Source: Methyloceanibacter sp. (lineage in GTDB: Bacteria > Pseudomonadota > Alphaproteobacteria > Rhizobiales > Methyloligellaceae). From it: a stretch of 17,038 nucleotides of DNA. A model generated the notes under the pieces. The model saw only the letters and a list, made by a program, of their open reading frames with translations. It ran no database searches and was not told where the DNA came from. The position numbers were made by a program, and so were the translations under genes. The DNA is taken from NCBI GenBank assembly GCA_016649675.1, contig JAENXG010000020.1, positions 1 to 17,038 on the forward strand, read 5' to 3'. Numbering within the stretch: position 1 is the stretch's first letter; every line of letters begins with the position of its first letter. Of the stretch, positions 7,502 to 15,154 are shown piece after piece.

Positions 7502-8498
7502 TGCCGGCGCTGCCGGTCAAGCCCTGATCGTCATCGTCCTCGTCGAGCACGGCTTCGAAGCCCTTGCCGTCGAGGGTGATCATGGATTTCGGTCCATTGA
7601 GCGCGACCCTACCGTCGATCGGCTCGGAGAGCGCAACCTCGCGTCCCGGCAGGCGGTGGGTCAAAAGATGGCAAATGCGGGCGAGCGTCCCGCGCAAAGC
7701 GTGGCGGTGCACCACCATGTCGACCATGCCGTGGTCGTAGAGATATTCGGCGCGCTGGAAGCCGTTGGGGAGCTGCTCGCGAATGGTCTGCTCGATGACC
7801 CGCGGGCCGGCAAAGCCGATCAGCGCGCCCGGCTCGGCGATCTGGATGTCGCCGAGCATGGCGTAGGAGGCCGTCACCCCGCCGGTCGTGGGGTGGGTCA
7901 GCACCACGACGTAAGGGAGCCTCGCCTCGCGCAGCTCCTGCACGGCCACGGTAGTGCGCGGCATCTGCATGAGCGAGAGAATGCCTTCCTGCATGCGCGC
8001 GCCACCAGAGGCGGCAAACAGGATGAACGGCGTCTCGCGCTTGACCGCTGCGCGCATGGCGGTGATCACCGCTTCGCCTGCGGCGGTGCCGAGCGAGCCG
8101 CCGAGGAAGTCGAAATCCTGCACCGCGGCGACGATCCTCTGGCCATCGAGGCGGCCGGCGCCGGCCAGCACGGCGTCGGGAAGGCCGGTCTTGCTGCGGG
8201 CATCCTTGAGCCTGTCGGTATAGCGGCGCTCGTCGCGGAACTTGAGCGGATCGAGGGGCACCTCGGGCAGCGGCAAATTCTCGTACTCGGCGTTGTCGAA
8301 CAGGAACTTGAGCCGCGCCGAGGCCGTCATCCGCCAATGATAGTTGGAGCCGGGTACCACGAACTGGTTGGCTTCGAGATCCTTGTAATAGATCATCTGC
8401 CCCGTCTCGGGGTCCTTCACCCACAGATTGTCCGGCAAATCCTTCTTGCGAAGGATGCTGCGGATCTTGGGCCTGACGACGCTATTGATCCAGTTCAC
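7467..8498 (-). CDS. accD: AccD, acetyl-CoA carboxylase carboxyltransferase subunit beta
   Basis: AccD pairs with AccA in the carboxyltransferase of acetyl-CoA carboxylase, moving carboxyl from biotin to acetyl-CoA to make malonyl-CoA for fatty acid synthesis. The start is GTG at 8498 (MNWINSVVRPKIRSILR), as in relatives, 49 bases after trpA, with a weak ribosome binding site. The crotonase-fold core is clear: GGSLGTAAGEA at 133-143, AASGGARMQEG at 162-172, HPTTGGVTAS at 202-211. The N-terminal region that forms a four-Cys zinc ribbon in E. coli AccD is present as WVKDPETGQMIYYKD and NQFVVPGSNYH but has no cysteine; the only Cys in the protein is near residue 275. The tail holds an acidic DEDDDD stretch and a Gly/Asn/Pro-rich end overlapping folC. 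Confidence 0.95.
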   Translation of the reverse strand: MNWINSVVRPKIRSILRKKDLPDNLWVKDPETGQMIYYKDLEANQFVVPGSNYHWRMTASARLKFLFDNAEYENLPLPEVPLDPLKFRDERRYTDRLKDARSKTGLPDAVLAGAGRLDGQRIVAAVQDFDFLGGSLGTAAGEAVITAMRAAVKRETPFILFAASGGARMQEGILSLMQMPRTTVAVQELREARLPYVVVLTHPTTGGVTASYAMLGDIQIAEPGALIGFAGPRVIEQTIREQLPNGFQRAEYLYDHGMVDMVVHRHALRGTLARICHLLTHRLPGREVALSEPIDGRVALNGPKSMITLDGKGFEAVLDEDDDDQGLTGSAGNGANPNPPQGT

Positions 8499-8547
8499 GG
8501 GTCTACAGAGCTCTCAAAGTGACAATTACTCGCATGACATCCTGGCG

Positions 8548-9387
8548 CTAGAGCGCCGCTTCTTCGGCCGGGTGACGGAGCGCCGCGGCGAGATGCTCGA
8601 CGAGGGCCAGGACTTGCGGCTTCGTCGCGCGCGTCGCGTGACCCTCCTCATCGAGGCTCTGGGCGATGGCGGTGACGAGGGCCGAGCCCACCACCACACC
8701 CTCGGCTAGCCCGGCGAGCGCGCTCACCTGTGCTTCCGTCTTGACCCCGAAGCCGACCGCGATGGGCAGGCGCGTATGTGCCTTGATGCGGCCGACATGG
8801 GCCCTCACCGCCCCGATGTCGGGCGCCGCCGTGCCGGTGATGCCTGCGATCGAGACGTAATAGACAAAGCCCGATGTATTGGCGAGCACGGCGGGCAGGC
8901 GCCGCGCATCGGTCGTGGGCGTGGCCAGCCGAATGAAGTTGAGGCCCGCTGCAGTCGCGGCCGGGCGAAGTTCGGCATCTTCCTCTGGAGGTATATCAAC
9001 CACAATCAGACCATCAACTCCCGCTTCGACCGCGTCAGCGACGAAACGATCCACCGGATACACGTATATGGGGTTGTAGTAGCCCATTAGCACTATGGGG
9101 GTCGCGTCGTCCTCGGCGCGGAAGGCCTTCACCATGGCGAGCGTCTTGGCCATGGTCTGCCCCGATTTCAGCGCCCTCTGAGAGGAGGCCTGGATCGCCG
9201 GGCCGTCGGCCATAGGGTCGGAGAAGGGCATGCCAAGCTCGATGATGTCGGCGCCGGCCGCCGGCAGCCCTTTGAGGATCGAAAGCGAGGTCCCCTGATC
9301 GGGGTCGCCGGCGGTGACGAAGGCGACGAGGCCTGCGCGCCCTTGCCGCTTCAGCTCCGCAAATCTCTTATCGATGCGCGTCGCCAA
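8548..9387 (-). CDS. trpA: TrpA, tryptophan synthase alpha chain
   Basis: The alpha subunit cleaves indole-3-glycerol phosphate and passes indole to TrpB through the subunit tunnel. A 279-residue TIM barrel of normal length. Catalytic Glu50 and Asp61 lie in IIELGMPFSDPMADGPA; the loop MGYYNPIYVYP, SIAGITGT and the phosphate site GFGVKTEAQ and VVVGSALV are present. The start is TTG at 9387, immediately after the trpB stop in the same frame (TGATTG), so no earlier start is possible; GGAG inside the last trpB codons sits about six bases upstream. The N-terminus RIDKRFAELKRQGRAGLVAF aligns with the family from its first residues, which supports the TTG. It is translationally coupled to trpB. Confidence 0.96.
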   Translation of the reverse strand: MATRIDKRFAELKRQGRAGLVAFVTAGDPDQGTSLSILKGLPAAGADIIELGMPFSDPMADGPAIQASSQRALKSGQTMAKTLAMVKAFRAEDDATPIVLMGYYNPIYVYPVDRFVADAVEAGVDGLIVVDIPPEEDAELRPAATAAGLNFIRLATPTTDARRLPAVLANTSGFVYYVSIAGITGTAAPDIGAVRAHVGRIKAHTRLPIAVGFGVKTEAQVSALAGLAEGVVVGSALVTAIAQSLDEEGHATRATKPQVLALVEHLAAALRHPAEEAAL

Positions 9388-10620
9388 TCACATCTCCATG
9401 TGAAGATGCTCGGCGACGGCGAAGATGTCCTTGTCGCCACGCCCGCACATGTTCATGACCAGGAGGTTGTCGGCCGGCAGCGTCGGCGCGAGCTTCTTCA
9501 CGTAAGCGAGCGCGTGGGCAGGCTCGAGCGCCGGGATGATGCCCTCAAGCCGCGTGCAGAGCTGGAAAGCGTCGAGCGCCTCCTTGTCGGTCACCGCGAC
9601 ATAGTTCACACGGCCACTATCCTTGAGCCAGGAATGCTCAGGTCCCACCCCCGGATAATCGAGCCCGGCGGAAATGGAGTGGCCTTCGAGGATCTGCCCG
9701 TCATCGTCCTGTAGGAGATAGGTGCGGTTGCCGTGCAGCACGCCGGGCTTGCCGCCGGTCATCGACGCGGCATGCCCGTTCGGCACATCGAGGCCGTAGC
9801 CGCCGGCCTCCACCCCATAGATCGCGACTGACGGCTCATCGAGGAAAGGATGGAACAGGCCCATGGCATTCGAGCCGCCGCCGATGCAGGCAACAAGCGT
9901 GTCGGGGAGCCGCCCCTCGCGCTCAAGCATCTGTTCGCGCGTCTCCCGCCCGATCACTGACTGGAAGTCGCGCACCATGGCAGGATAAGGGTGCGGACCG
10001 GCCACTGTGCCGATGATGTAGAAGGTATCCTCGACATTGGCGACCCAGTCGCGGAGCGCATCGTTCATGGCGTCTTTCAGCGTGCCGGAGCCCGACGTCA
10101 CCGGCCTCACCTCGGCGCCGAGCAGCTTCATGCGGAACACGTTGGGGCGCTGCCGCTTGATGTCGGTGGCGCCCATATAGACCACGCAGGGGAGGCCGAA
10201 TCTTGCGGCGACCGTCGCCACGGCCACGCCGTGCTGGCCGGCGCCCGTCTCGGCGATGATGCGCTTCTTGCCCATGCGCCGCGCAAGCTGGATCTGGCCT
10301 AAGCAGTTGTTGATCTTGTGGGAGCCGGTGTGGTTGAGCTCGTCGCGCTTGAAATAGATTTTCGCGCCTTTGAGATGCTCGGTCATCCGTTCAGCGAAAT
10401 AGAGCGGGCTCGGCCGCCCGGCATAATGGGCAAGAAGCCCATCGAGCTCGGCCTGGAAGGTCGGGTCGGCCCTCGCCTCGGCGTAGGCGCGCTCGAGATC
10501 GAGGACGAGCGGCATCAGGGTCTCGGCGACGAAGCGGCCGCCATAAAGGCCGAAATGGCCGCGCTCGTCGGGCCCGCTACGGTAAGTGTTCCGCGGCGGC
10601 GTTTCGGTGACCGCGTTCAT
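9388..10620 (-). CDS. trpB: TrpB, tryptophan synthase beta chain
   Basis: The beta subunit condenses indole with serine using pyridoxal phosphate to give tryptophan. 410 residues, normal for TrpB1. The PLP-binding Lys102 is in LNHTGSHKINN, Glu124 in AETGAGQHG is the catalytic acid/base, GGGSNAMG at 247-254 holds the PLP phosphate, and SISAGLDYPGVGPEH is the usual C-terminal motif. The ATG at 10620 overlaps the trpF stop as ATGA (10620-10617), pointing to coupled translation in a trpF-trpB-trpA unit. There is no sign of truncation or unusual residues. Confidence 0.97.
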   Translation of the reverse strand: MNAVTETPPRNTYRSGPDERGHFGLYGGRFVAETLMPLVLDLERAYAEARADPTFQAELDGLLAHYAGRPSPLYFAERMTEHLKGAKIYFKRDELNHTGSHKINNCLGQIQLARRMGKKRIIAETGAGQHGVAVATVAARFGLPCVVYMGATDIKRQRPNVFRMKLLGAEVRPVTSGSGTLKDAMNDALRDWVANVEDTFYIIGTVAGPHPYPAMVRDFQSVIGRETREQMLEREGRLPDTLVACIGGGSNAMGLFHPFLDEPSVAIYGVEAGGYGLDVPNGHAASMTGGKPGVLHGNRTYLLQDDDGQILEGHSISAGLDYPGVGPEHSWLKDSGRVNYVAVTDKEALDAFQLCTRLEGIIPALEPAHALAYVKKLAPTLPADNLLVMNMCGRGDKDIFAVAEHLHMEM

Positions 10621-11279
10621 GACGCTTTGGCCCGTGGCTGAGGGATTGCCGATTTCGCCGCCTGAATAAAGCTTCTCACCAGGCTGGCGTCCTTCTCGCC
10701 CGGGGCTCGCTCGACGCCGGAGGAGACGTCGACCAGCGTCGCCCCCGTCAGCCTGACGGCCTCGCCGACATTGTCAGGGGTCAAACCCCCCGACAGCGCG
10801 AAGGGCGGCGCGAGCCCCATAAGAACGCGCCAGTCGAAGGGAACGCCGTTCCCTCCAGGCAGAGTCGCGTCAGGCGAGGCCTTGGCATCGAACAGGATAT
10901 AGTCGGCGCTTCCCGCATATGCATTGGCGTATGCGATGTCGGCCGCATCCGCCACGGGGACGGCTTTCATCACGGGCAAGCCGGTGCGGGCTCTGATGGC
11001 AGCGACCCGCTCAGGGGTTTCGCTGCCGTGGAGCTGGAAAATATCGGGGCGGACTTTCTCAAGCACGGCGTCGACCAGTGCATCGTCGGGATCGACCATG
11101 ACGGCAACCGAGCCGATCTTGCCGCGGGCGATAGCAGCAAGGACGCGGGCCTCTTCCAGCTCGAGGTGGCGCCGGCTCTTGGGAAAGAGGACGAGCCCAA
11201 CAAAGTCGGCGCCCGCCTTCGCCGCTGCTTCGACGATGGCAGGCGTCCGCACGCCGCAGATTTTGACCTTAACCGACAC
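10617..11279 (-). CDS. trpF: TrpF, phosphoribosylanthranilate isomerase
   Basis: TrpF converts phosphoribosylanthranilate to CdRP, two steps before TrpA. A 220-residue TIM barrel. The general base Cys8 is in KVKICGVR, the general acid Asp131 in YILFDAKA, with FQLHGSET, LSGGLTPDNV and DVSSGVE forming the phosphate-binding strands. The start is GTG at 11279; no in-frame ATG lies upstream and the only ribosome-binding-site-like bases are a weak GAGAG about 11 bases before it. That weak site lies at the foot of a long inverted repeat (11291-11350), described separately. The gene heads the trpF-trpB-trpA-accD-folC run, the usual order in this group, with trpE/G/D/C elsewhere. Confidence 0.95.
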   Translation of the reverse strand: MSVKVKICGVRTPAIVEAAAKAGADFVGLVLFPKSRRHLELEEARVLAAIARGKIGSVAVMVDPDDALVDAVLEKVRPDIFQLHGSETPERVAAIRARTGLPVMKAVPVADAADIAYANAYAGSADYILFDAKASPDATLPGGNGVPFDWRVLMGLAPPFALSGGLTPDNVGEAVRLTGATLVDVSSGVERAPGEKDASLVRSFIQAAKSAIPQPRAKAS

Positions 11280-11290
11280 TTTTTGAGGCT

Positions 11291-11350
11291 CTCGGATGAG
11301 ATTTCGGCGGGCCTTTAGGCCCCGCGCGGGGCCACCCTATGAAATCCGAG
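11291..11350 (-). promoter_or_regulatory. Nested inverted repeat before trpF, possible structured mRNA leader
   Basis: These 60 bases begin CTCGGAT and end ATCCGAG, a 7-bp terminal inverted repeat, with GATTTC (11300-11305) and GAAATC (11341-11346) inside. At the centre are two hairpins that cannot form together: GGCCCC-GCGC-GGGGCC at 11318-11333 and GGGCC-TTTA-GGCCC at 11309-11322, which share 11318-11322. In the trpF-sense transcript the outer right arm ends at the weak GAGAG before the GTG start, so closure could hide it. There is no T-run, so it is not a simple intrinsic terminator. The structure is seen directly; a regulatory role is inference. A cruciform, protein-binding or REP-like repeat is the alternative. 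Confidence 0.4.
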
Positions 11351-11374
11351 GGCCCAAGTCCACCGCACTGCAAC

Positions 11375-11389
11375 ATCGGCATTGCCGAT
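11375..11389. repeat. Short perfect inverted repeat between lapA and trpF
   Basis: ATCGGC-ATT-GCCGAT, a 6-bp stem with a 3-base loop, lies 29-43 bases past the lapA stop. No T-run follows on either strand, so it is a poor intrinsic terminator. It could be a 3'-end stabilising hairpin for the lapA transcript or a protein-binding site. Confidence 0.3.
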
Positions 11390-11417
11390 CGGTTTAGCGG
11401 GGTGAGTCTTAGGTCAG

Positions 11418-11765
11418 CTAGTCGGCAGGCAGCCGGGCGCGGCGCGGAGAGGCGTCGAGGCCCTCGAGCTCTTTCTCCAGCCGGTCGGCCTGGCGGCGCC
11501 AGTCGCGCGCCTCGCGGGCTTCGTCGCGCGCCAGCTGGCGCCATTTGCCCTGGCCTGCCCAGGTGGCAATGCCACCCACGACGAGACCAAGCGCGAAGGC
11601 GCCGAGCAGAAACAGGAACAGCGGCGCCTCGAAGGCGATAGTCGGGTCGAGAGCGCCGAATGGATCGAGATTGAGCTGGACCGGCTTCCGGTTGACGACG
11701 GCGAGCGCAATCAGCACGACGCCGAGCGGAACGACGATGAAGCCGAAAATGAGCTTACGCCACAA
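11418..11765 (-). CDS. LapA-family (DUF1049) inner-membrane protein
   Basis: A 115-residue protein with two hydrophobic segments (about residues 5-25 and 46-70) separated by VNRKPVQLNLDPFG, the layout of the LapA/DUF1049 family, followed by a charged, probably coiled-coil tail (about 71-102). In E. coli LapA works with LapB in control of lipopolysaccharide synthesis; whether that applies here is inference, because alphaproteobacterial members are little studied. The start is TTG at 11765, supported by AAGGAG about eight bases upstream. It sits 43 bases after ihfB, as in many Hyphomicrobiales and similar to the ihfB-lapA neighbourhood of gammaproteobacteria. Confidence 0.8.
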   Translation of the reverse strand: MWRKLIFGFIVVPLGVVLIALAVVNRKPVQLNLDPFGALDPTIAFEAPLFLFLLGAFALGLVVGGIATWAGQGKWRQLARDEAREARDWRRQADRLEKELEGLDASPRRARLPAD

Positions 11766-11808
11766 GGGCTGCTCCTTGAGAATTGCCTGAGGCTTCTGCT
11801 AACGGCCG

Positions 11809-12099
11809 CTATTCGTCGCCGTCAGGGTTCAGCCGCTCGCGCAGCTCCTTGCCGGTCTTGAAGAAGGGCACGTATTTGTCCTCAACGTAGACCGTGTCCC
11901 CGGTGCGCGGATTGCGTCCCTGCCGCGCGGCGCGGTGCTTCACAGTGAAGGCGCCGAAGCCGCGCAACTCCACCCGGTCGCCGCGGGCGAGCGCGCCGGT
12001 GATCTCATCGAGGACGATGTTGATGATGCGCTCAACGTCGCGGTGGAAGAGATGCGGATTGGCGCCGGCCACCCGCTGAATCAACTCCGACTTGATCAT
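11809..12099 (-). CDS. ihfB: Integration host factor subunit beta
   Basis: IHF-beta pairs with IHF-alpha to bend DNA sharply in recombination, transcription and nucleoid organisation. The start MIKSELIQRVA at 12099 matches the family and gives 96 residues. The open frame extends upstream (another ATG at 12111), but those residues are not family-like. The HU/IHF signature ELRGFGAFTVKHR is followed by the DNA-intercalating arm QGRNPRTGDTVYVEDKYV, with the RNPRTGD proline typical of the beta subunit, and FKTGKELRERLN. It lies 56 bases after sppA and just before lapA; the rpsA to ihfB proximity echoes E. coli. HU is the alternative but fits less well. Confidence 0.95.
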   Translation of the reverse strand: MIKSELIQRVAGANPHLFHRDVERIINIVLDEITGALARGDRVELRGFGAFTVKHRAARQGRNPRTGDTVYVEDKYVPFFKTGKELRERLNPDGDE

Positions 12100-12155
12100 A
12101 ATACGCCCCATGCGACCGGCAGCCTCAATGGCGTGCGGCCGTAAGCCCCCGCTAG

Positions 12156-13115
12156 CTAAGATGCAGGGTGCCAAACAGAAACAAGACCGTCAAGCTTGAG
12201 GGTTGCCGAGACTTGGCCCACGAGCCCGGAAATTCTCTCGGCAGAAATGCCGATTGCGCCTGCCAGCGACTGAAACAGCCAGCCGAACAGGCCGGAGCTT
12301 TCGGTTTCAGGCTTCCAATCGACGATCTTCAAGCCGGAGGGGACCTTGCGCTCCTTGTGCAGCCAGGCGACCGCCGCCTTCTCGTCGCCGATCTCATCGA
12401 CGAGCTTCAGATCCACAGCCTGGCGCCCCGAATAGATACGGCCATCGGTAAGCCCCGTGATGGACTGAGGGTCGATGGAGCGGCGTTTGGCGACCAGATC
12501 GACGAACCACGCCTTTGACTCCTGCACCATCTCTTCGGCCAGCGCGCGCGCCTTCTCGTCGGCCGGCTCGAACGGGCTCGGCACCGCCTTCAGGGGGCCG
12601 CTCTTCACTTCCTCGACCTTGACGCCAAGGATGTGCAGGAGCTCGGTCACGTCGGCCCATTGGAAGATCACGCCGACCGAGCCGGTGATGGTGTTGCCGT
12701 AGACGAAGATGCGGTCGGTGGCGAGCGCCACGATATAGGCGGCAGAGGTAGCGAGCGTCCCGCACACCGCCACCACCGGCTTCTTGTCGGCGAGGCGGCG
12801 GATGGCGTCGTACATGGCTTCGCCGCCGGTCGTGGTGCCGCCCGGGCTGTTGATGTCGAGGATGACGGCCTTGACCTGATCGGCCTTGCCGACCTTGTCG
12901 AGCAGCTCGGTCATCTTGCGGTCGTCGGTGATGATGCCGCTGATGTCGACGCGGGCAATGTGCGGCAGGATGCCGGCCGTGGCCGCGACCTGCTTGTCGC
13001 TCAACAGCAGCGCACCGATGAGAAGGAGCCCGAGCACGACCGCCGCGATCCGCCACATCGTCAGCCGCCGCTTGAGGCGGCGGCGGTCGATTACGCTTTC
13101 GGCGTCGAGAACCAT
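12156..13115 (-). CDS. sppA: SppA-type signal peptide peptidase (S49 serine-lysine protease)
   Basis: SppA degrades signal peptides released into the membrane after secretion. 319 residues, the short single-domain form. Residues 21-39 (WRIAAVVLGLLLIGALLLS) form one membrane anchor after a basic N-terminus, with the catalytic domain outside. VILDINSPGGT at 84-94 is the oxyanion motif; Ser124 in TLATSAAYI is the likely nucleophile and Lys176 in KSGPLKAVPSPFEP the base. Their 52-residue spacing equals that of B. subtilis SppA (Ser147/Lys199). The usual Gly-Gly after the serine is Ala-Ala here. ITGSVGVI and GRIYSGRQAVDLKLVDEIG complete the family. The ATG at 13115 has GAGG about six bases upstream. 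It sits between rpsA and ihfB, as in related genomes. Confidence 0.92.
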   Translation of the reverse strand: MVLDAESVIDRRRLKRRLTMWRIAAVVLGLLLIGALLLSDKQVAATAGILPHIARVDISGIITDDRKMTELLDKVGKADQVKAVILDINSPGGTTTGGEAMYDAIRRLADKKPVVAVCGTLATSAAYIVALATDRIFVYGNTITGSVGVIFQWADVTELLHILGVKVEEVKSGPLKAVPSPFEPADEKARALAEEMVQESKAWFVDLVAKRRSIDPQSITGLTDGRIYSGRQAVDLKLVDEIGDEKAAVAWLHKERKVPSGLKIVDWKPETESSGLFGWLFQSLAGAIGISAERISGLVGQVSATLKLDGLVSVWHPAS

Positions 13116-13186
13116 GAACCCTCGCTCAGGGATGAACCGCCGGCTCAGCCGTCAAGACTGCGACTAGGCGGGCGTCGCGGCTCGGC

Positions 13187-14989
13187 TCATTCTTCCGCCG
13201 AGGTGCTCGGCTCGGCATCGCTTTTTGCGGCGCGCTTGCGCTTGGGTTTGGCGGCGACGGTCTCCTCGTCGTCCTCCTCCCCCTTCGCCTTGTTCAGCGC
13301 GGCGCCGAGGATGTCCCCGAGCGAAGCGCCGGAGTCGGTCGAGCCATATTGAGCGACAGCCTCCTTCTCCTCGGCGATCTCGAGAGCCTTGATCGACACG
13401 GAGACCTTGCGCGCCTTGGCATCGACCTGGGTCACCACGCCATCGAACTTTTCGCCGACGCCGAACCGGTCAGGCCGCTGCTCGGAGCGGTCGCGCGAGA
13501 GGTCGGACCGCCGGATAAAGGTGGTGAGGTCGTGGTCGAGAAGCTTGGCCTCGATGCCGTTGTCCTTGACCTGGAGCACCTCGCAGGTCACCCGCAGGCC
13601 CTTCTTCAGGTTGGTGCTCGGGGCGCCGGAGGCGAACGGATCGGGCGTGAGCTGCTTGATGCCGAGGCTGATGCGTTCCTTTTCGGAATCGGCCTCCAGC
13701 ACCACGGCCTTGGCGGTGTCGCCCTTCTTGTAATCCTTGAGAGCGTCCTCGCCGGGCTTGGTCCAATCGAGATCCGACAGATGCACCATGCCGTCGATGC
13801 CGCCGTCGAGCCCGATGAACAGCCCGAACTCGGTGATGTTGCGGATCTGGCCCTCGATATTGCTGCCGGGCGGGTGGTTCGCGGCAAAGGCGATCCACGG
13901 ATTCTCCTGGGTCTGCTTCAGCCCGAGCGAGATGCGGCGCTTGTCGGGATCGACCTCGAGCACCTGCACTTCGACCTCCTGGCTGGTCGAGATGATTTTG
14001 CCGGGATGGATGTTCTTCTTCGTCCAGCTCATCTCCGAGACGTGGATCAGGCCCTCGACGCCGGGCTCCAGCTCGACGAAGGCGCCATAGTCGGTGATGT
14101 TGGTGACCGTCCCCTTGAATCTCGAGCCGACCGGATATTTGGCGGCAATGCCTCCCCACGGGTCGGCCTCGAGCTGCTTGATGCCGAGGCTGATGCGCTG
14201 GGTCTCGGGGTTGATGCGGATGATCTGCACTTTGACGGTGTCGCCGACATTCACGATCTCGCTCGGATGGGTGACGCGTCTCCATGCCATGTCGGTCACA
14301 TGCAGAAGCCCGTCGATGCCGCCGAGATCGATGAAGGCGCCATAGTCGGTGATGTTCTTGACCACGCCGTCGATGATCTGGCCCTCTTCGAGGCGGGCGA
14401 CGATCTCGCTCCGCTTTTCGGCGCGGGTCTCCTCGAGCACCGAGCGGCGCGAGACGACGATATTGCCGCGGCGCCGATCCATTTTCAGGATCTGGAAGGG
14501 CTGCGGCATGTTCATCAGCGGGCCCACGTCGCGGATCGGGCGGATGTCGACCTGGCTGCCGGGAAGGAAGGCCACGGCGCCGTCGAGATCGACGGTGAAG
14601 CCGCCCTTGACGCGGTTGAAGATGACGCCCTCGACGCGCTCGCCAGCCTTGTATTTTTCCTCGAGCCTGGTCCAGCTCTCCTCGCGCCGCGCCTTCTCGC
14701 GCGACAGCACCGCCTCGCCGGCCGAGTTCTCGACGCGCTCAAGATACACGTCGACCTCGTCGCCGACGTGAAGATCGGCGGGCCGGCCGGAGATGCCGAA
14801 CTCCTTGAGGGGGATGCGGCCTTCGGTCTTAAGTCCGACGTCGATGACGGCGACGTCTTTCTCGATCGCGACGACGGTGCCCCTGATGACACTGCCTTCC
14901 TGGAGCGCCGTTCCGGTGAGGGACTCCTCCAGAAGGGCTGCGAACTCATCGCGGCTCGGATGGCTCATGCTTGCTTGCGGCTCGATCAT
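13187..14989 (-). CDS. rpsA: 30S ribosomal protein S1
   Basis: S1 binds mRNA upstream of the start codon and helps load it on the 30S subunit. 600 residues with six S1 (OB-fold) repeats at about 32-97, 117-183, 204-272, 289-359, 376-446 and 463-535. Repeats 3-5 share the classic NITDYGAF and GLxHVSxM pattern, while 1, 2 and 6 are divergent, as expected. An acidic stretch then a basic KPKRKRAAK near 581-589 and a Ser/Glu-rich end close the protein. Two starts are possible, ATG 14989 and ATG 14968; the first is preferred because AGGA lies seven bases before it and nothing similar precedes the second, although relatives often start near the second. It follows cmk, the widely conserved cmk-rpsA pair. 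Confidence 0.97.
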   Translation of the reverse strand: MIEPQASMSHPSRDEFAALLEESLTGTALQEGSVIRGTVVAIEKDVAVIDVGLKTEGRIPLKEFGISGRPADLHVGDEVDVYLERVENSAGEAVLSREKARREESWTRLEEKYKAGERVEGVIFNRVKGGFTVDLDGAVAFLPGSQVDIRPIRDVGPLMNMPQPFQILKMDRRRGNIVVSRRSVLEETRAEKRSEIVARLEEGQIIDGVVKNITDYGAFIDLGGIDGLLHVTDMAWRRVTHPSEIVNVGDTVKVQIIRINPETQRISLGIKQLEADPWGGIAAKYPVGSRFKGTVTNITDYGAFVELEPGVEGLIHVSEMSWTKKNIHPGKIISTSQEVEVQVLEVDPDKRRISLGLKQTQENPWIAFAANHPPGSNIEGQIRNITEFGLFIGLDGGIDGMVHLSDLDWTKPGEDALKDYKKGDTAKAVVLEADSEKERISLGIKQLTPDPFASGAPSTNLKKGLRVTCEVLQVKDNGIEAKLLDHDLTTFIRRSDLSRDRSEQRPDRFGVGEKFDGVVTQVDAKARKVSVSIKALEIAEEKEAVAQYGSTDSGASLGDILGAALNKAKGEEDDEETVAAKPKRKRAAKSDAEPSTSAEE

Positions 14990-15011
14990 CTAGGTTCCTA
15001 CTCGCCGTCCC

Positions 15012-15017
15012 ATCATA
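15012..15017 (-). promoter_or_regulatory. Possible -10 element for rpsA
   Basis: TATGAT reads towards rpsA 22 bases before its ATG. No good -35 hexamer lies 16-18 bases upstream. The 165-base gap between cmk and rpsA is the largest in the minus-strand block, so a separate rpsA promoter is plausible. The site itself is weakly supported. Confidence 0.22.
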
Positions 15018-15118
15018 CCAGTCTCCTGCCTCAGTCGCGGCGAGCGTCGTGAAAGCCGGTGGCGGCAAGCCCGTTCTCGGCCGCCGCCTGCCTCCGCTTT
15101 CTCGCCCGCGGAAAACAT

Positions 15119-15150
15119 CGAAAAGTGGTGTGCCAGTGCGAAATGGGCAC
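15119..15150 (-). terminator. Weak hairpin after cmk, possible attenuating terminator
   Basis: In the cmk-sense transcript GTGCC and GGCAC (15150-15146 with 15134-15130) can pair around an 11-base loop just after the cmk stop, followed by ACCACTTTTCG. The stem is short and the T-run is only four bases, so termination would be weak at best. It would set rpsA off from aroA-cmk. Confidence 0.22.
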
Positions 15151-15154
15151 CGCC

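Noticed and set aside
7329..8522. A 397-codon plus-strand frame opposite folC and accD
   Set aside because: AccD and FolC motifs on the minus strand are unmistakable; the plus-strand translation has no known motif.
11269..11382. A 37-codon frame before trpF as a trp leader peptide
   Set aside because: Only one Trp codon, no ribosome binding site and no terminator hairpin with a T-run; not a classic attenuator. It is mentioned in the finding on the structured leader only for its position.
12100..12174. Longer IhfB start with 25 extra residues
   Set aside because: The added residues are not family-like and the MIKSELIQRVA start fits IHF-beta exactly.
13349..15052. A 567-codon open frame on the plus strand opposite rpsA
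   Set aside because: It mirrors the six S1 repeats (repeated His/Asp/Leu-rich segments), lacks any recognisable domain, and long antisense frames are normal in GC-rich genes with strong third-position bias.
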